Of a DNA stretch of 64,000 nt, positions 44,752 to 53,940 are shown piece after piece (the first letter of the stretch is position 1; each line of letters begins with the position of its first letter). The notes under the pieces were generated by a model. That model did no database searches, was not told the origin of the DNA, and saw only the letters and a list, made by a program, of their open reading frames with translations. Source of the stretch: Streptomyces sp. 840.1 (GTDB lineage: Bacteria > Actinomycetota > Actinomycetes > Streptomycetales > Streptomycetaceae); contig NZ_RJUU01000002.1 of the NCBI RefSeq assembly GCF_003751445.1, forward strand, positions 186,001-250,000. Reading direction: 5' to 3'. The translations under genes and the position numbers were made by a program.

Positions 44752-45672
44752 TTAAGGTCCTTCAAGGGCCACAGGCCGGCCGGCCTCAGCATGGACCGGA
44801 TCCATTCTGCCCTGCACGTCCGGCACGTCCTGCGCGGGCTCCGCCGGGCGTACCGACAACGGGTAGACCGGGGGAGTGCCGCCGAACTCCGGACAGAGCG
44901 CCTGATGGTCGCACCAGCCGCACAGCTTCGTCGGCCGGGGCCGCCACTCACCGGTCTCCGTGGCGAGCGAGATCGCCTCCCACAGAGCCAGCAGCTTGCG
45001 CTCCACCCGCTCCAGATCCGCCACCACCGGGTCGTACGTCAGCACGTCCCCACTGCCCAGATAGACCAGCTGGAGACGGCGCGGTACCACACCCTTCAGC
45101 CGCCAGATGACGAGCGCGTAGAACTTCATCTGGAACAGCGCCCCCTCCGCGTACTCCGGGCGCGGCGCCTTCCCCGTCTTGTAGTCGACGATCCGGACAT
45201 CGCCCGAAGGCGTCACATCGATCCGGTCGATCACCCCGCGCAGCCGCAGCCCCGACTCCAGCTCCGTCTCGACGAACAGCTCCCGCTCGGCCGGCTCCAG
45301 CCGCGTCGGATCCTCCAGCGAGAACCAGCGCTCCACCAGCCGCTCCGCCTCCGACAGCCACCGCGAAAGCCGCTCACCCTGCGGATCCTCCGCGAACAGC
45401 TCCGACAGCTCCGGCTTCGACTCCAGCAAACGGTCCCACTGCCCCGGGATCAGCGCCGTGGCCCGGCCGGCCGTCCGCTCCGTCGCCGGATTGTCGAACA
45501 GGCGCTCCAGCACCGCATGGACGAGCGTCCCCCGGGTAGCCGCCTCACTGGGCTTCTGCGGCAGCTTGTCGATGACCCGGAACCGGTACAGCAGGGGACA
45601 CTGCATGAAGTCGCTCGCCCGCGACGGCGAAAGGGACGAGGGCGGCTGAGGCGGCCGCGGTACTGAGGTCAT
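44752..45672 (-). CDS. RecB-family nuclease with Fe-S cysteines
   Basis: The 306-residue PD-(D/E)XK exonuclease-type protein has LSPSRASDFMQCPLLYRFR at the start, GTLVHAVLERLF, GVIDRIDVTPSGDVRIVDYKTGK (catalytic Asp and Lys) and QMKFYALVIW. One N-terminal Cys (QCPLLY) and three C-terminal Cys (CGWCDHQALC) form the pattern of a 4Fe-4S-stabilised nuclease, as in AddB and Cas4. The start MTSVPRPPQ is chosen by homology. It is 8 nt upstream of the response regulator gene and divergent from the M50 protease gene. Confidence 0.88.
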   Translation of the reverse strand: MTSVPRPPQPPSSLSPSRASDFMQCPLLYRFRVIDKLPQKPSEAATRGTLVHAVLERLFDNPATERTAGRATALIPGQWDRLLESKPELSELFAEDPQGERLSRWLSEAERLVERWFSLEDPTRLEPAERELFVETELESGLRLRGVIDRIDVTPSGDVRIVDYKTGKAPRPEYAEGALFQMKFYALVIWRLKGVVPRRLQLVYLGSGDVLTYDPVVADLERVERKLLALWEAISLATETGEWRPRPTKLCGWCDHQALCPEFGGTPPVYPLSVRPAEPAQDVPDVQGRMDPVHAEAGRPVALEGP

Positions 45673-45777
45673 GACGAAGACCCTACGACCCGCCACTGAC
45701 AACAACCGGCATACCATCGACCACAGACCCCCGAACACTGCATCATCGTGCCGGACGGCACCGACCGAAGGGACCTC

Positions 45778-47028
45778 GTGGACGAGAGCGGCAACAGCGG
45801 GCGGCCGCAGCCCGGCGCAGGCGGAACGGACCCCGCCGCCGGCCCCGGCAGGAAGAAGCCGCCGCGCCGCGAAGAACCCGGAGGCGGCATCCTCATGGGC
45901 CGCCCCTTCGGAGTACCCGTCTACGTCGCACCGAGCTGGTTCCTGGTCGCCGCGCTGATCACCTGGGTCTTCGGCGGCCAGCTCGACCGGGTCCTGCCCG
46001 GCCTCGGCGCGGCGCGCTACCTCGTCGCCCTCTTCTTCGCCATCGCCTTCTACGCCTCCGTGCTCGTCCACGAACTCGCGCACACCGTGGTCGCACTGCG
46101 CTACAAACTGCCGGTACGCCGCATCCAGCTCCAGTTCTTCGGCGGCGTCTCCGAGATCGAGAAGGAATCCGAGACCCCCGGCCGCGAATTCGTCCTCGCC
46201 TTCGTGGGACCGCTGCTCTCCCTCGTCCTGGCCGGCGTCTTCTACATCCCGCTGAACTACGTCGAACGCGGCACCGTCCCCGGAGTACTTCTCGGCGGAC
46301 TCATGATCTCCAACCTCATCGTCGCCGCCTTCAACCTGCTGCCAGGCCTCCCGCTCGACGGCGGCCGGATGCTCCGCGCCGTCGTCTGGAAGATCACCGG
46401 CCGCCCGATGAGCGGCACCGTCGCCGCCGCCTGGGTCGGCCGGGCGCTGGCCGTCATCACCCTCATCGGCCTCCCCCTCCTCACCCGCACCGGGTCCTTC
46501 GGCAACGACACCGACAGCCTCAGCGGCATGGACACCGTCATCGACGCCCTGCTCGCCGCGGTCCTCGCCGCCATCATCTGGACCGGAGCCGGCAACAGCC
46601 TGCGCATGGCCCGGCTGCGCGAACACCTCCCCGACCTGCGCGCCCGCGCCCTCACCAGGCGCGCGGTACCCGTCGAAGCCGCCACCCCGCTCTCCGAAGC
46701 CCTGCGGCGCGCCAACGAGGCCGGAGCCCGCGCCCTCGTCGTCGTCGACGCAAGCGGCGAACCCAAGGCCGTCGTCCGCGAGGCCGCCATCGTCGCCGTC
46801 CCCGAACACCGCCGCCCCTGGGTCGCCGTCAGCGGCCTCGCCCAGGACCTCACCGACGGCATGAAGGTCTCCGCCGAACTCGCCGGCGAAGCCCTCCTGG
46901 ACCGGCTCAAGGCCAGCCCCGCCACCGAGTACCTCGTCGTCGAGGACACCGGCGAGATCTACGGAGTGCTGTCCACGGCCGACGTGGAACGCGCCTTCGT
47001 CGCCGCCATGGCCCGCCCCGCCGCGTGA
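45778..47028 (+). CDS. M50 site-2-type protease with CBS domains
   Basis: The 416-residue intramembrane metalloprotease has six or so hydrophobic segments, zinc motif HELAH (98-102) and the second motif NLLPGLPLDGG (third ligand D194). The soluble C-terminal region (about 285-410) contains two CBS-like repeats (AGARALVVVDASGEPKAVV and TEYLVVEDTGEIYGVLSTADV), which often bind adenine nucleotides. It would cleave a membrane protein, possibly an anti-sigma factor. GTG 45778 is preferred because GAAGGG lies 5-6 nt upstream; a GTG at 45748 is possible. Confidence 0.85.
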   Translation: MDESGNSGRPQPGAGGTDPAAGPGRKKPPRREEPGGGILMGRPFGVPVYVAPSWFLVAALITWVFGGQLDRVLPGLGAARYLVALFFAIAFYASVLVHELAHTVVALRYKLPVRRIQLQFFGGVSEIEKESETPGREFVLAFVGPLLSLVLAGVFYIPLNYVERGTVPGVLLGGLMISNLIVAAFNLLPGLPLDGGRMLRAVVWKITGRPMSGTVAAAWVGRALAVITLIGLPLLTRTGSFGNDTDSLSGMDTVIDALLAAVLAAIIWTGAGNSLRMARLREHLPDLRARALTRRAVPVEAATPLSEALRRANEAGARALVVVDASGEPKAVVREAAIVAVPEHRRPWVAVSGLAQDLTDGMKVSAELAGEALLDRLKASPATEYLVVEDTGEIYGVLSTADVERAFVAAMARPAA

Positions 47029-47089
47029 CCCCCCGGCCCGCACCCGGACACGCGGTCGGAGCCCACGGAAACACCGGTACGCTGGTCAC

Positions 47090-47995
47090 ATGTCTGAACC
47101 GACCGGTGCCGCCCGCCGACGTGGGCCCTTCAAGGTCGGGGACCAGGTCCAGCTCACCGATCCCAAGGGACGCCACTACACCTTCACGCTCGAAGCCGGA
47201 AAGAACTTCCACACCCACAAGGGTTCTTTCTCGCACGACGAGCTGATCGGTGCTCCCGAGGGCAGTGTTGTCCGCACCACGGGGAACGTCGTCTACCTCG
47301 CGCTGCGCCCCCTGCTCCCCGACTACGTCCTGTCCATGCCCCGCGGCGCCGCCGTGGTCTACCCCAAGGACGCGGGGCAGATCCTGGCCTTCGGCGACAT
47401 CTTCCCCGGCGCCCGCGTCGTGGAGGCCGGCGTCGGATCCGGCGCGCTCTCGACCTTCCTGCTCCGCGCCATCGGCGAGCAGGGCATGCTGCACTCCTAC
47501 GAGCGCCGCGAGGACTTCGCCGAGATCGCCCAGCAGAACGTCGAGCGCTACTTCGGCAGCCCGCACCCCGCCTGGCAGCTCACCGTCGGAGACCTCCAGG
47601 ACAACCTCACGGAGACCGACGTCGACCGCGTGGTCCTGGACATGCTCGCGCCCTGGGAGTGCCTGGACGCCGTCTCCAAGGCGCTCGTCCCGGGCGGCAT
47701 CCTCTGCGCCTACGTCGCCACCACCACCCAGCTCTCCCGGACGGTCGAGTCCATCCGCGAGATCGGCTGCTTCGCGGAACCCCAGCCCTGGGAGTCGATG
47801 ATCCGCAACTGGCACGTCGAGGGCCTCGCCGTCCGCCCGGACCACCGGATGATCGGCCACACCGGCTTCCTCGTCACCGCCCGGCGGCTGGCCGACGGTG
47901 TCCAGGCCCCGCCGCGCCGCCGCCGCCCCTCCAAGGGCGCCTACGGCGACGACTACAGCGGACCGGGCAGCCAGAGCGGTACCGCCACCGACTGA
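47090..47995 (+). CDS. trmI: tRNA (adenine-N1) methyltransferase TrmI
   Basis: The 301-residue protein has a small N-terminal beta domain (FKVGDQVQLTDPKGRHYTF) and a Rossmann methyltransferase domain with VVEAGVGSGALSTFLLRAIG, LHSYERREDF and VVLDMLAPWECLD. It methylates A58 of tRNA using AdoMet. In actinobacteria it typically neighbours the proteasome ATPase gene, as here (arc is 1.5 kb away). A Lys/Arg-rich tail follows. A very strong hairpin lies just downstream. Confidence 0.93.
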   Translation: MSEPTGAARRRGPFKVGDQVQLTDPKGRHYTFTLEAGKNFHTHKGSFSHDELIGAPEGSVVRTTGNVVYLALRPLLPDYVLSMPRGAAVVYPKDAGQILAFGDIFPGARVVEAGVGSGALSTFLLRAIGEQGMLHSYERREDFAEIAQQNVERYFGSPHPAWQLTVGDLQDNLTETDVDRVVLDMLAPWECLDAVSKALVPGGILCAYVATTTQLSRTVESIREIGCFAEPQPWESMIRNWHVEGLAVRPDHRMIGHTGFLVTARRLADGVQAPPRRRRPSKGAYGDDYSGPGSQSGTATD

Positions 47996-48010
47996 CCCGG
48001 CAACGCACCC

Positions 48011-48058
48011 GCGCCGCCGCCGAGTTCCCGGACCGACCCGGGAACTCGGCGGCGGCGC
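48011..48058 (+). terminator. Strong terminator after trmI
   Basis: A perfect 21-bp stem (48011-48031 with 48038-48058) and 6-nt loop, followed by CTTTTCG, lie 15 nt after the stop. Confidence 0.85.
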
Positions 48059-48063
48059 CTTTT

Positions 48064-48113
48064 CGTTGCCCCGGTACCGGTACCGGGGCAACGGCCGGCA
48101 CCGGTGCCGGCCG
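48064..48113. repeat. Two adjoining perfect palindromes
   Basis: Bases 48064-48093 form a 30-bp perfect palindrome (centre GGTACC repeated). Bases 48092-48113 form a 22-bp perfect palindrome (centre CACCGGTG). They follow directly after the trmI terminator. They could be binding sites or cruciform-forming repeats in front of the next gene. Confidence 0.7.
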
Positions 48114-48272
48114 CCGGTGCACCGGAAGCACGCAATCCCCGGGGACCCCACCGTTCCGCCCATGTGTGAGGTGTGGCACGATGCTGGCCACTCCCCACCC
48201 GCCGCCGACACCCTGCCGACGGCACCGCCGCTCAGGCATTCCGCACCAAAGGAACCACAGGAGACATCCCGC

Positions 48273-48863
48273 GTGCAGACCTCCGCGCTCCCGGACCTCG
48301 CGCACACCGACACCACCACGCTGCACTGGCTCGCCACCGCCGCGGCCATGGCCGCCGTGGTCGCGGCAGCCGGACTGCTCCAGCCCGACACGGCCGCCTC
48401 GGCCTCCACCACGCCCCACCGCACCGCCGTGCAGCACGGCTCGGCGCCCGTGGCCCCGCCCGACCCCGCCCGCGCGGCCTTCCCGCTGGAATGCGGCGGC
48501 GTCGGCACCACGGTCGCCAAGGAGGTCCCCGGAGACCTCGACGGCGACGACCGCCCGGAGACCGTCGCGGTGGTCCACTGCGCGGCCGGATCGGGCACCC
48601 CGCCCAGCGGCGTCTACGTCCTCACACAGGGAAGCGGGGCCGCACCCAGAATCGTCGCGACCCTGGTCGACCCCGCCCAGAAGATGAGCGTCGGAGACTT
48701 CACCGTGAGTGACGGAACCGTCTCCGCGACGCTCCTCGGCTACTCCTCGCCCACGGTCCCGTCCTGCTGCCCCGACGAGCAGGAGAAGGTCACCTGGCAG
48801 TGGCAGAACGGCGCCTTCGTACGCACCAGCCTGTCCGACGACCCCGCCGACGGCAACGTCTGA
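48273..48863 (+). CDS. Secreted or membrane-anchored hypothetical protein
   Basis: The 196-residue protein has a hydrophobic segment near residues 15-35 (LHWLATAAAMAAVVAAAGLL), then a Pro/Thr linker. The extracytoplasmic domain contains DLDGDDRPETVAVVHC, a calcium-site-like DxDGDxxxE motif of VCBS/FG-GAP type, and two further Cys (SCCPDE). It may bind a surface ligand; the function is unknown. GTG 48273 is chosen for the AGGAG 9 nt upstream. Confidence 0.65.
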   Translation: MQTSALPDLAHTDTTTLHWLATAAAMAAVVAAAGLLQPDTAASASTTPHRTAVQHGSAPVAPPDPARAAFPLECGGVGTTVAKEVPGDLDGDDRPETVAVVHCAAGSGTPPSGVYVLTQGSGAAPRIVATLVDPAQKMSVGDFTVSDGTVSATLLGYSSPTVPSCCPDEQEKVTWQWQNGAFVRTSLSDDPADGNV

Positions 48864-48930
48864 CGGCGTCACCCGGCACAGCCGCCCACCACCGCCCTGC
48901 GGACCGGTTCATCCGGGCGGATCAGCCGGA

Positions 48931-49242
48931 TCAGGCGGCCTCGGGACCGTACACCTCGACCCTGTCCGAAACGCGTCGTACATGAATGCAGTCGCCGGGG
49001 CACTCCTTGGCCGAATCGACCACGTCCTGGAGAAGCGGCAACGGCACCGGGGTGGTGGCCCCCTTGTCCTGCAGCAGCTCGTCGCCGTCGCTCTTCACAT
49101 AGGCCAGTCCGTCGATGTCCAGCTCGAAGACCTCGGGCGCGTACTGCACACAGATACCGTCCCCCGTGCAGAGGTCCTGATCGATCCAGACCTCCAGGTC
49201 CTGCGTGTCGCCACCGGTGGGAGCGTCCTGCTGCGCGGTCAT
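48931..49242 (-). CDS. 3Fe-4S-type ferredoxin
   Basis: The 103-residue small electron carrier has C25-x5-C31 and C81-Pro (CTGDGIC, ECPGDC), the pattern of actinobacterial 3Fe-4S ferredoxins that serve cytochromes P450. An additional Cys85 lies near the third ligand. An acidic middle region separates the motifs. No P450 gene is adjacent. It is divergent from arc with a shared 240-nt upstream region. ATG 49242 starts MTAQQDAP; a longer frame upstream lacks homology. Confidence 0.88.
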   Translation of the reverse strand: MTAQQDAPTGGDTQDLEVWIDQDLCTGDGICVQYAPEVFELDIDGLAYVKSDGDELLQDKGATTPVPLPLLQDVVDSAKECPGDCIHVRRVSDRVEVYGPEAA

Positions 49243-49483
49243 TTCGCCTGCCGTTTCCTGCGTATCCGAACCAAAAAAAGCCAGCCCTGACGGGTGTTGA
49301 ACACTTCGACGATACAACCGGCCGCTTTCCGATGTTGAAGGGTGGGTATTCCCCTGACACGAGGGAGAGCGCAAGGGTGAAGATCGGACACACCCCACAG
49401 TCTTTGTGATCTAGGGGTTTCAATCATCACCCACCCAGGTAGGGTCAGGAAGCGTCCAGCTCCCCTTGGAGGAGGTGAGGACC

Positions 49484-51250
49484 GTGGCAGCCCACGACGA
49501 CGACATCAACCGCGGCATCCGGCCCGTGCGGGGGTCCGATGACCCAGCCGGCCAGGTCGCCTATCTCGAGCAGGAAATCGCCGTCCTGCGACGTAAGCTC
49601 GCCGACTCTCCGCGTCATACGAGGATTCTCGAAGAGCGGATCGTCGAGTTCCAGACCAACCTCGCAGGCGTGTCCGCTCAGAACGAGCGGCTCGCCAGCA
49701 CACTCCGCGAGGCCCGCGACCAGATCGTGGCCCTCAAGGAAGAGGTCGACCGGCTGGCACAGCCACCGGCCGGCTTCGGTGTGTTCCTGCAAGGCAACGA
49801 GGACGGCACCTGCGACATCTTCACCGGGGGCCGCAAGCTCCGGGTGAACGTCAGTCCCAGTGTTGAGCTCGATGACCTCCGGCGCGGCCAGGAAGTCATG
49901 CTCAACGAAGCGCTCAACGTGGTCGACGCCATGGAATTCGAGCGGGCCGGGGACATCGTCACCCTCAAGGAGATCCTTGAGGACGGCGAACGCGCCCTGG
50001 TGGTCGGGCACACCGACGAGGAACGGGTGGTGCGGCTCGCCGAGCCGCTGCTGGACATCACCATCCGCCCCGGCGACGCCCTGCTGCTCGAACCCAGGTC
50101 CGGCTACGTCTACGAAGTCGTTCCCAAGAGCGAGGTCGAAGAGCTCGTCCTCGAAGAAGTCCCGGACATCGACTACGACAAGATCGGCGGCCTGGGCGAC
50201 CAGATCGAACTGATCCGCGACGCGGTCGAGCTCCCCTATCTGCACCCCGACCTCTTCCGGGAGCACGAGCTGCGGCCACCGAAGGGCATCCTGCTCTACG
50301 GCCCGCCCGGCTGCGGCAAGACACTCATCGCCAAAGCCGTCGCCAACTCCCTCGCGAAGAAGGTCGCCGAGGTCACCGGCCAGCCCACCGGCAAGAGCTA
50401 CTTCCTCAATATCAAGGGCCCCGAACTCCTCAACAAGTACGTCGGCGAGACCGAGCGCCACATCCGCCTGGTCTTCCAGCGTGCCCGCGAGAAGGCGAGT
50501 GAGGGCACCCCCGTCATCGTCTTCTTCGACGAGATGGAGTCGCTCTTCCGAACCCGGGGATCCGGCGTCAGCTCGGACGTGGAGAACACCATCGTCCCCC
50601 AGCTGCTCGCCGAGATCGACGGCGTCGAGGGCCTGGAGAACGTCATCGTGATCGGCGCCTCCAACCGCGAGGACATGATCGACCCCGCGATCCTGCGACC
50701 CGGCCGCCTCGATGTGAAGATCAAGATCGAGCGCCCGGACGCGGAGGCCGCGAAGGACATCTTCGCGAAGTACCTCACGCCCTCGCTGCCCCTGCACGCC
50801 GACGACCTGGCCGAGAACACCGGCTCCAGGGAAGCCGCCGCGCACGCCATGATCCAGTCGGTCGTCGAGCGGATGTACACCGAGTCCGAGGAGAACCGCT
50901 TCCTCGAGGTCACGTACGCCAACGGCGACAAGGAAGTCCTGTACTTCAAGGACTTCAACTCCGGCGCGATGATCCAGAACATCGTCGACCGGGCCAAGAA
51001 GATGGCCATCAAGGCCTTCCTCGACCAGGGCCAGAAGGGCCTTCGCGTCTCCCACCTCCTCCAGGCATGCGTGGACGAGTTCAAGGAGAACGAGGACCTG
51101 CCGAACACCACCAACCCGGACGACTGGGCCAGGATCTCCGGCAAGAAGGGTGAGCGGATCGTCTTCATCCGCACACTCGTCACCGGAAAGCAGGGCGCGG
51201 ACACCGGACGCTCCATCGACACGGTGGCAAACACCGGGCAGTACCTGTAG
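49484..51250 (+). CDS. arc: Proteasomal AAA ATPase ARC (Mpa)
   Basis: The 588-residue protein forms the hexameric unfoldase that recognises pupylated proteins and feeds them to the 20S core. It has an N-terminal coiled coil (about 22-92) that binds Pup, tandem OB folds (about 95-240), and an AAA domain with Walker A GPPGCGKT (273-280), Walker B FFDEM (D349, E350) and arginine-finger region RPGR. The C-terminus is QYL, whose penultimate Tyr docks into PrcA. GTG 49484 has GGAGG 8 nt upstream. A 38-bp palindrome follows the stop. Confidence 0.97.
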   Translation: MAAHDDDINRGIRPVRGSDDPAGQVAYLEQEIAVLRRKLADSPRHTRILEERIVEFQTNLAGVSAQNERLASTLREARDQIVALKEEVDRLAQPPAGFGVFLQGNEDGTCDIFTGGRKLRVNVSPSVELDDLRRGQEVMLNEALNVVDAMEFERAGDIVTLKEILEDGERALVVGHTDEERVVRLAEPLLDITIRPGDALLLEPRSGYVYEVVPKSEVEELVLEEVPDIDYDKIGGLGDQIELIRDAVELPYLHPDLFREHELRPPKGILLYGPPGCGKTLIAKAVANSLAKKVAEVTGQPTGKSYFLNIKGPELLNKYVGETERHIRLVFQRAREKASEGTPVIVFFDEMESLFRTRGSGVSSDVENTIVPQLLAEIDGVEGLENVIVIGASNREDMIDPAILRPGRLDVKIKIERPDAEAAKDIFAKYLTPSLPLHADDLAENTGSREAAAHAMIQSVVERMYTESEENRFLEVTYANGDKEVLYFKDFNSGAMIQNIVDRAKKMAIKAFLDQGQKGLRVSHLLQACVDEFKENEDLPNTTNPDDWARISGKKGERIVFIRTLVTGKQGADTGRSIDTVANTGQYL

Positions 51251-51257
51251 AACGCAG

Positions 51258-51295
51258 ACCGGCTGCGGATGCCCGGCCGGGCATCCGCAGCCGGT
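51258..51295 (+). terminator. 38-bp perfect palindrome after arc
   Basis: Two 19-nt arms (51258-51276 and 51277-51295) are exact complements with no loop, starting 8 nt after the arc stop and followed by TGCTTTCC. A terminator is likely. Confidence 0.8.
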
Positions 51296-51489
51296 TGCTT
51301 TCCGGACAGCTGCGACGACACCGCAGCAATGACGTAATTGATCTCCCCACCAGCACAGAGGCGCTCTAGGCTCATGCATACCGCCCGGTCGCGCAGTGCG
51401 GGTACGGGCACAACCGCGCACGCACCGGACAAGCAGCGGTACTTGAGCGCCGCTCCCGGAAGGGAGCGCCGCCGGGCAAGGAGGGCCGC

Positions 51490-53001
51490 ATGACCGTACG
51501 GCGAGTAATGGGCATCGAGACCGAGTACGGAATCTCCGTGCCCGGCCACCCCAACGCCAATGCCATGCTCACCTCGTCCCAGATCGTCAACGCCTACGCG
51601 GCGGCGATGCACCGGGCGCGTCGCGCCCGCTGGGACTTCGAGGAGGAGAACCCGCTGCGAGACGCGCGAGGCTTCGACCTCGCCCGCGAGACCGCCGACT
51701 CCAGTCAGCTCACGGACGAGGACATCGGCCTGGCCAATGTCATCCTCACCAACGGGGCACGGCTCTACGTCGACCACGCACACCCCGAGTACAGCTCCCC
51801 GGAGATCACCAACCCCAGGGACGCCGTCCTCTGGGACAAGGCCGGCGAGCGCATCATGGCCGAGGCCGCCGAACGAGCGGCCCAGCTGCCCGGCGCCCAG
51901 CCGATCCACCTCTACAAGAACAACACCGACAACAAGGGCGCCTCGTACGGCACGCACGAGAACTACCTGATGAAGCGGGAGACCCCGTTCTCGGACATCG
52001 TGCGCCACCTGACCCCGTTCTTCGTCTCGCGCCAGGTCGTCACCGGAGCGGGACGGGTCGGAATCGGCCAGGACGGCCACGAGCACGGCTTCCAGATCAG
52101 CCAGCGCGCCGACTACTTCGAGGTCGAGGTCGGCCTGGAGACCACACTCAAGCGGCCGATCATCAACACCCGCGACGAGCCCCATTCGGACGCCGAGAAA
52201 TACCGCCGGCTGCACGTGATCATCGGCGACGCGAACCTCTCCGAGATCTCGACCTATCTCAAGCTGGGCACCACCTCACTGGTCCTCTCCATGATCGAGG
52301 ACGGCTTCATCAACGTCGACCTGGCCGTCGACCAGCCGGTGCGCACGCTGCACCAGGTGTCGCACGACCCGGATCTCCAGCAGCTGGTCACGCTGCGCAG
52401 CGGCCGGACACTCACCGCCGTACAGCTCCAGATGGAGTACTTCGAGCTGGGCCGCAAATACGTCGAGGAGCGGTACGGCGCGGATGCCGACGAGCAGACC
52501 AAGGACATCCTGATCCGCTGGGAGGACACGCTCAACCGGCTGGAGAACGATCCGATGAGCCTCTCCCGCGAGCTGGACTGGATCGCCAAGCGGGAGCTCA
52601 TGGAGGGCTACCGCCGCCGAGACAACCTCGACTGGGACGCACCCAGGCTGCACCTGGTGGACCTCCAGTACGCCGACGTACGGGCCGACAAGGGCCTCTA
52701 CAACCGTCTGGCGGCCCGGGGCAGGATGGACCGCCTGCTGGACGAGAACGAGGTCGAGCAGGCCCGTACGGCGCCGCCGGAGGACACGAGGGCGTATTTC
52801 CGCGGCCGCTGCCTGGAGCAGTACGCGGACGACGTCGCGGCGGCCTCCTGGGACTCGGTCATCTTCGATCTCCCGGGCCACGACTCCCTGCAGCGGGTGC
52901 CCACCATGGAGCCGCTCCGGGGCACACGTGAGCACGTGAAGGACCTCCTGGACCGCTGCCGCACCGCGGAAGAGCTGGTCCGGGTGCTCACGGGCGGCTG
53001 A
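51490..53001 (+). CDS. dop: Depupylase/deamidase Dop
   Basis: The 503-residue protein is a glutamine-synthetase-like enzyme that removes Pup from substrates and, where Pup ends in Gln, deamidates it. Visible key sites are E10 (MGIETEYGI), the catalytic Asp95 ([18 protein letters not shown]), the Dop-specific loop region around residues 45-75, and [19 protein letters not shown]. The Pup here already ends in Glu, so only depupylation is needed. It lies between arc and pup. Confidence 0.96.
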   Translation: MTVRRVMGIETEYGISVPGHPNANAMLTSSQIVNAYAAAMHRARRARWDFEEENPLRDARGFDLARETADSSQLTDEDIGLANVILTNGARLYVDHAHPEYSSPEITNPRDAVLWDKAGERIMAEAAERAAQLPGAQPIHLYKNNTDNKGASYGTHENYLMKRETPFSDIVRHLTPFFVSRQVVTGAGRVGIGQDGHEHGFQISQRADYFEVEVGLETTLKRPIINTRDEPHSDAEKYRRLHVIIGDANLSEISTYLKLGTTSLVLSMIEDGFINVDLAVDQPVRTLHQVSHDPDLQQLVTLRSGRTLTAVQLQMEYFELGRKYVEERYGADADEQTKDILIRWEDTLNRLENDPMSLSRELDWIAKRELMEGYRRRDNLDWDAPRLHLVDLQYADVRADKGLYNRLAARGRMDRLLDENEVEQARTAPPEDTRAYFRGRCLEQYADDVAAASWDSVIFDLPGHDSLQRVPTMEPLRGTREHVKDLLDRCRTAEELVRVLTGG

Positions 53002-53062
53002 AAGGGCCGCAGGCTGGGAATCATTCCGATGACCTCCGGACGTTGAGACAAGTACCGGGCCA

Positions 53063-53085
53063 ATGTCGGACCCCGTAGGTAGGGT
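53063..53085 (+). promoter_or_regulatory. Likely PafBC-type promoter before pup
   Basis: ATGTCGGAC, exactly 8 nt, then TAGGGT. This fits the actinobacterial RecA-independent DNA-damage promoter as I remember it (tTGTCRgtg-N8-TAnnnT), recognised by PafBC. TAGGGT ends 36 nt before the pup ATG. Confidence 0.6.
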
Positions 53086-53121
53086 CTGATCAAGTGCTTC
53101 GAACCGAGCGGGGTGAGCTAC

Positions 53122-53340
53122 ATGGCGACCAAGGACACCGGCGGCGGACAGCAGAAGGCGACGCGTTCCACCGAGGGGACCGAGGAGCAGGCGCAGGACG
53201 CGCAGGCCTCCGAGGACCTCAAGGAGCGACAGGAGAAGCTGAGCGACGACGTCGACGACGTCCTCGACGAGATCGATGACGTACTCGAAGAGAACGCAGA
53301 AGATTTCGTGAGGTCGTTTGTTCAAAAAGGTGGGGAATAG
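53122..53340 (+). CDS. pup: Prokaryotic ubiquitin-like protein Pup
   Basis: The 72-residue, mostly disordered protein has a Gly/Gln-rich N-terminus needed for unfolding initiation. The central helical stretch binds the ARC coiled coil (LKERQEKLSDDVDDVLDEID). The C-terminus is VQKGGE. Ending in Glu rather than Gln means it can be activated and ligated by PafA without deamidation. ATG 53122 is the family start. A nuclease-like gene follows after only 6 nt. Confidence 0.97.
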   Translation: MATKDTGGGQQKATRSTEGTEEQAQDAQASEDLKERQEKLSDDVDDVLDEIDDVLEENAEDFVRSFVQKGGE

Positions 53341-53346
53341 GGCTTA

Positions 53347-53940
53347 ATGTCCGAATCCCTCGACGGGAGGAACTGTTCTCGCTGTCGGAAGAGTCTGCCG
53401 CGGCAGTCCTTCGCGAGTAACAGGACCATGCCGGACGGCCTCCAGGCGTACTGCCGGCGGTGCTCTGCCGAGTACTACCAGCAGCGTCAGGAGGCCAAGG
53501 GCAAGTCCGTCCGGGTCAGGGTGCCGGTGCCGCGGGGGCACAAACGTTGTCCGCAGTGCGGCGAGGTGAAACCGCATGGTCAGTGGGAGCGGAACAGGTC
53601 GTCCTCGGACGGCTGGTCCAGCTACTGCCGCCCATGCCGGGCGGAGCGGAACCGGATCAGTTACTTCCGACGCACATACGGCCTCGCTCCGGCCGAGTTG
53701 GACGCATTGATCGCCGCTCAGCAGGGCACGTGTTGCATCTGTCTGACCGCTTCGGCAGAGCATGTGGATCACTGCCATGAGACGGGTAGGGTCCGAGGCG
53801 TACTGTGCTTCAGCTGCAACGCAGCCCTGGGGCAGCTCAAGGACCGGCCGGATGCCATAAGGCGTGCAGCCGCATATGTGGAGGGAAACGCGTGGAAGCC
53901 AACACTCGTAGCACCGGGCGTCTACCAGCTGCCTTCCTGA
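53347..53940 (+). CDS. Endonuclease VII-like protein in the proteasome operon
   Basis: The 197-residue protein has two tandem zinc-ribbon-like repeats (C10-C13/C36-C39 and C68-C71/C94-C97, each CxxC - Phe/Trp - x2NR - x3DG - YCxxC). A recombination-endonuclease-VII domain follows: [31 protein letters not shown] (D141, H142, H144, C154, C157, N158). It may cut or bind branched DNA. It sits between pup (6-nt gap) and prcB, which starts 48 nt before its stop, so it is expressed with the proteasome. Confidence 0.88.
   Translation: MSESLDGRNCSRCRKSLPRQSFASNRTMPDGLQAYCRRCSAEYYQQRQEAKGKSVRVRVPVPRGHKRCPQCGEVKPHGQWERNRSSSDGWSSYCRPCRAERNRISYFRRTYGLAPAELDALIAAQQGTCCICLTASAEHVDHCHETGRVRGVLCFSCNAALGQLKDRPDAIRRAAAYVEGNAWKPTLVAPGVYQLPS

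Noticed and set aside
49423..49445. PafBC-type damage promoter in front of arc
   Set aside because: TAGGGT is present, but the 9 bases located 8 nt upstream do not resemble TTGTCRGTG.
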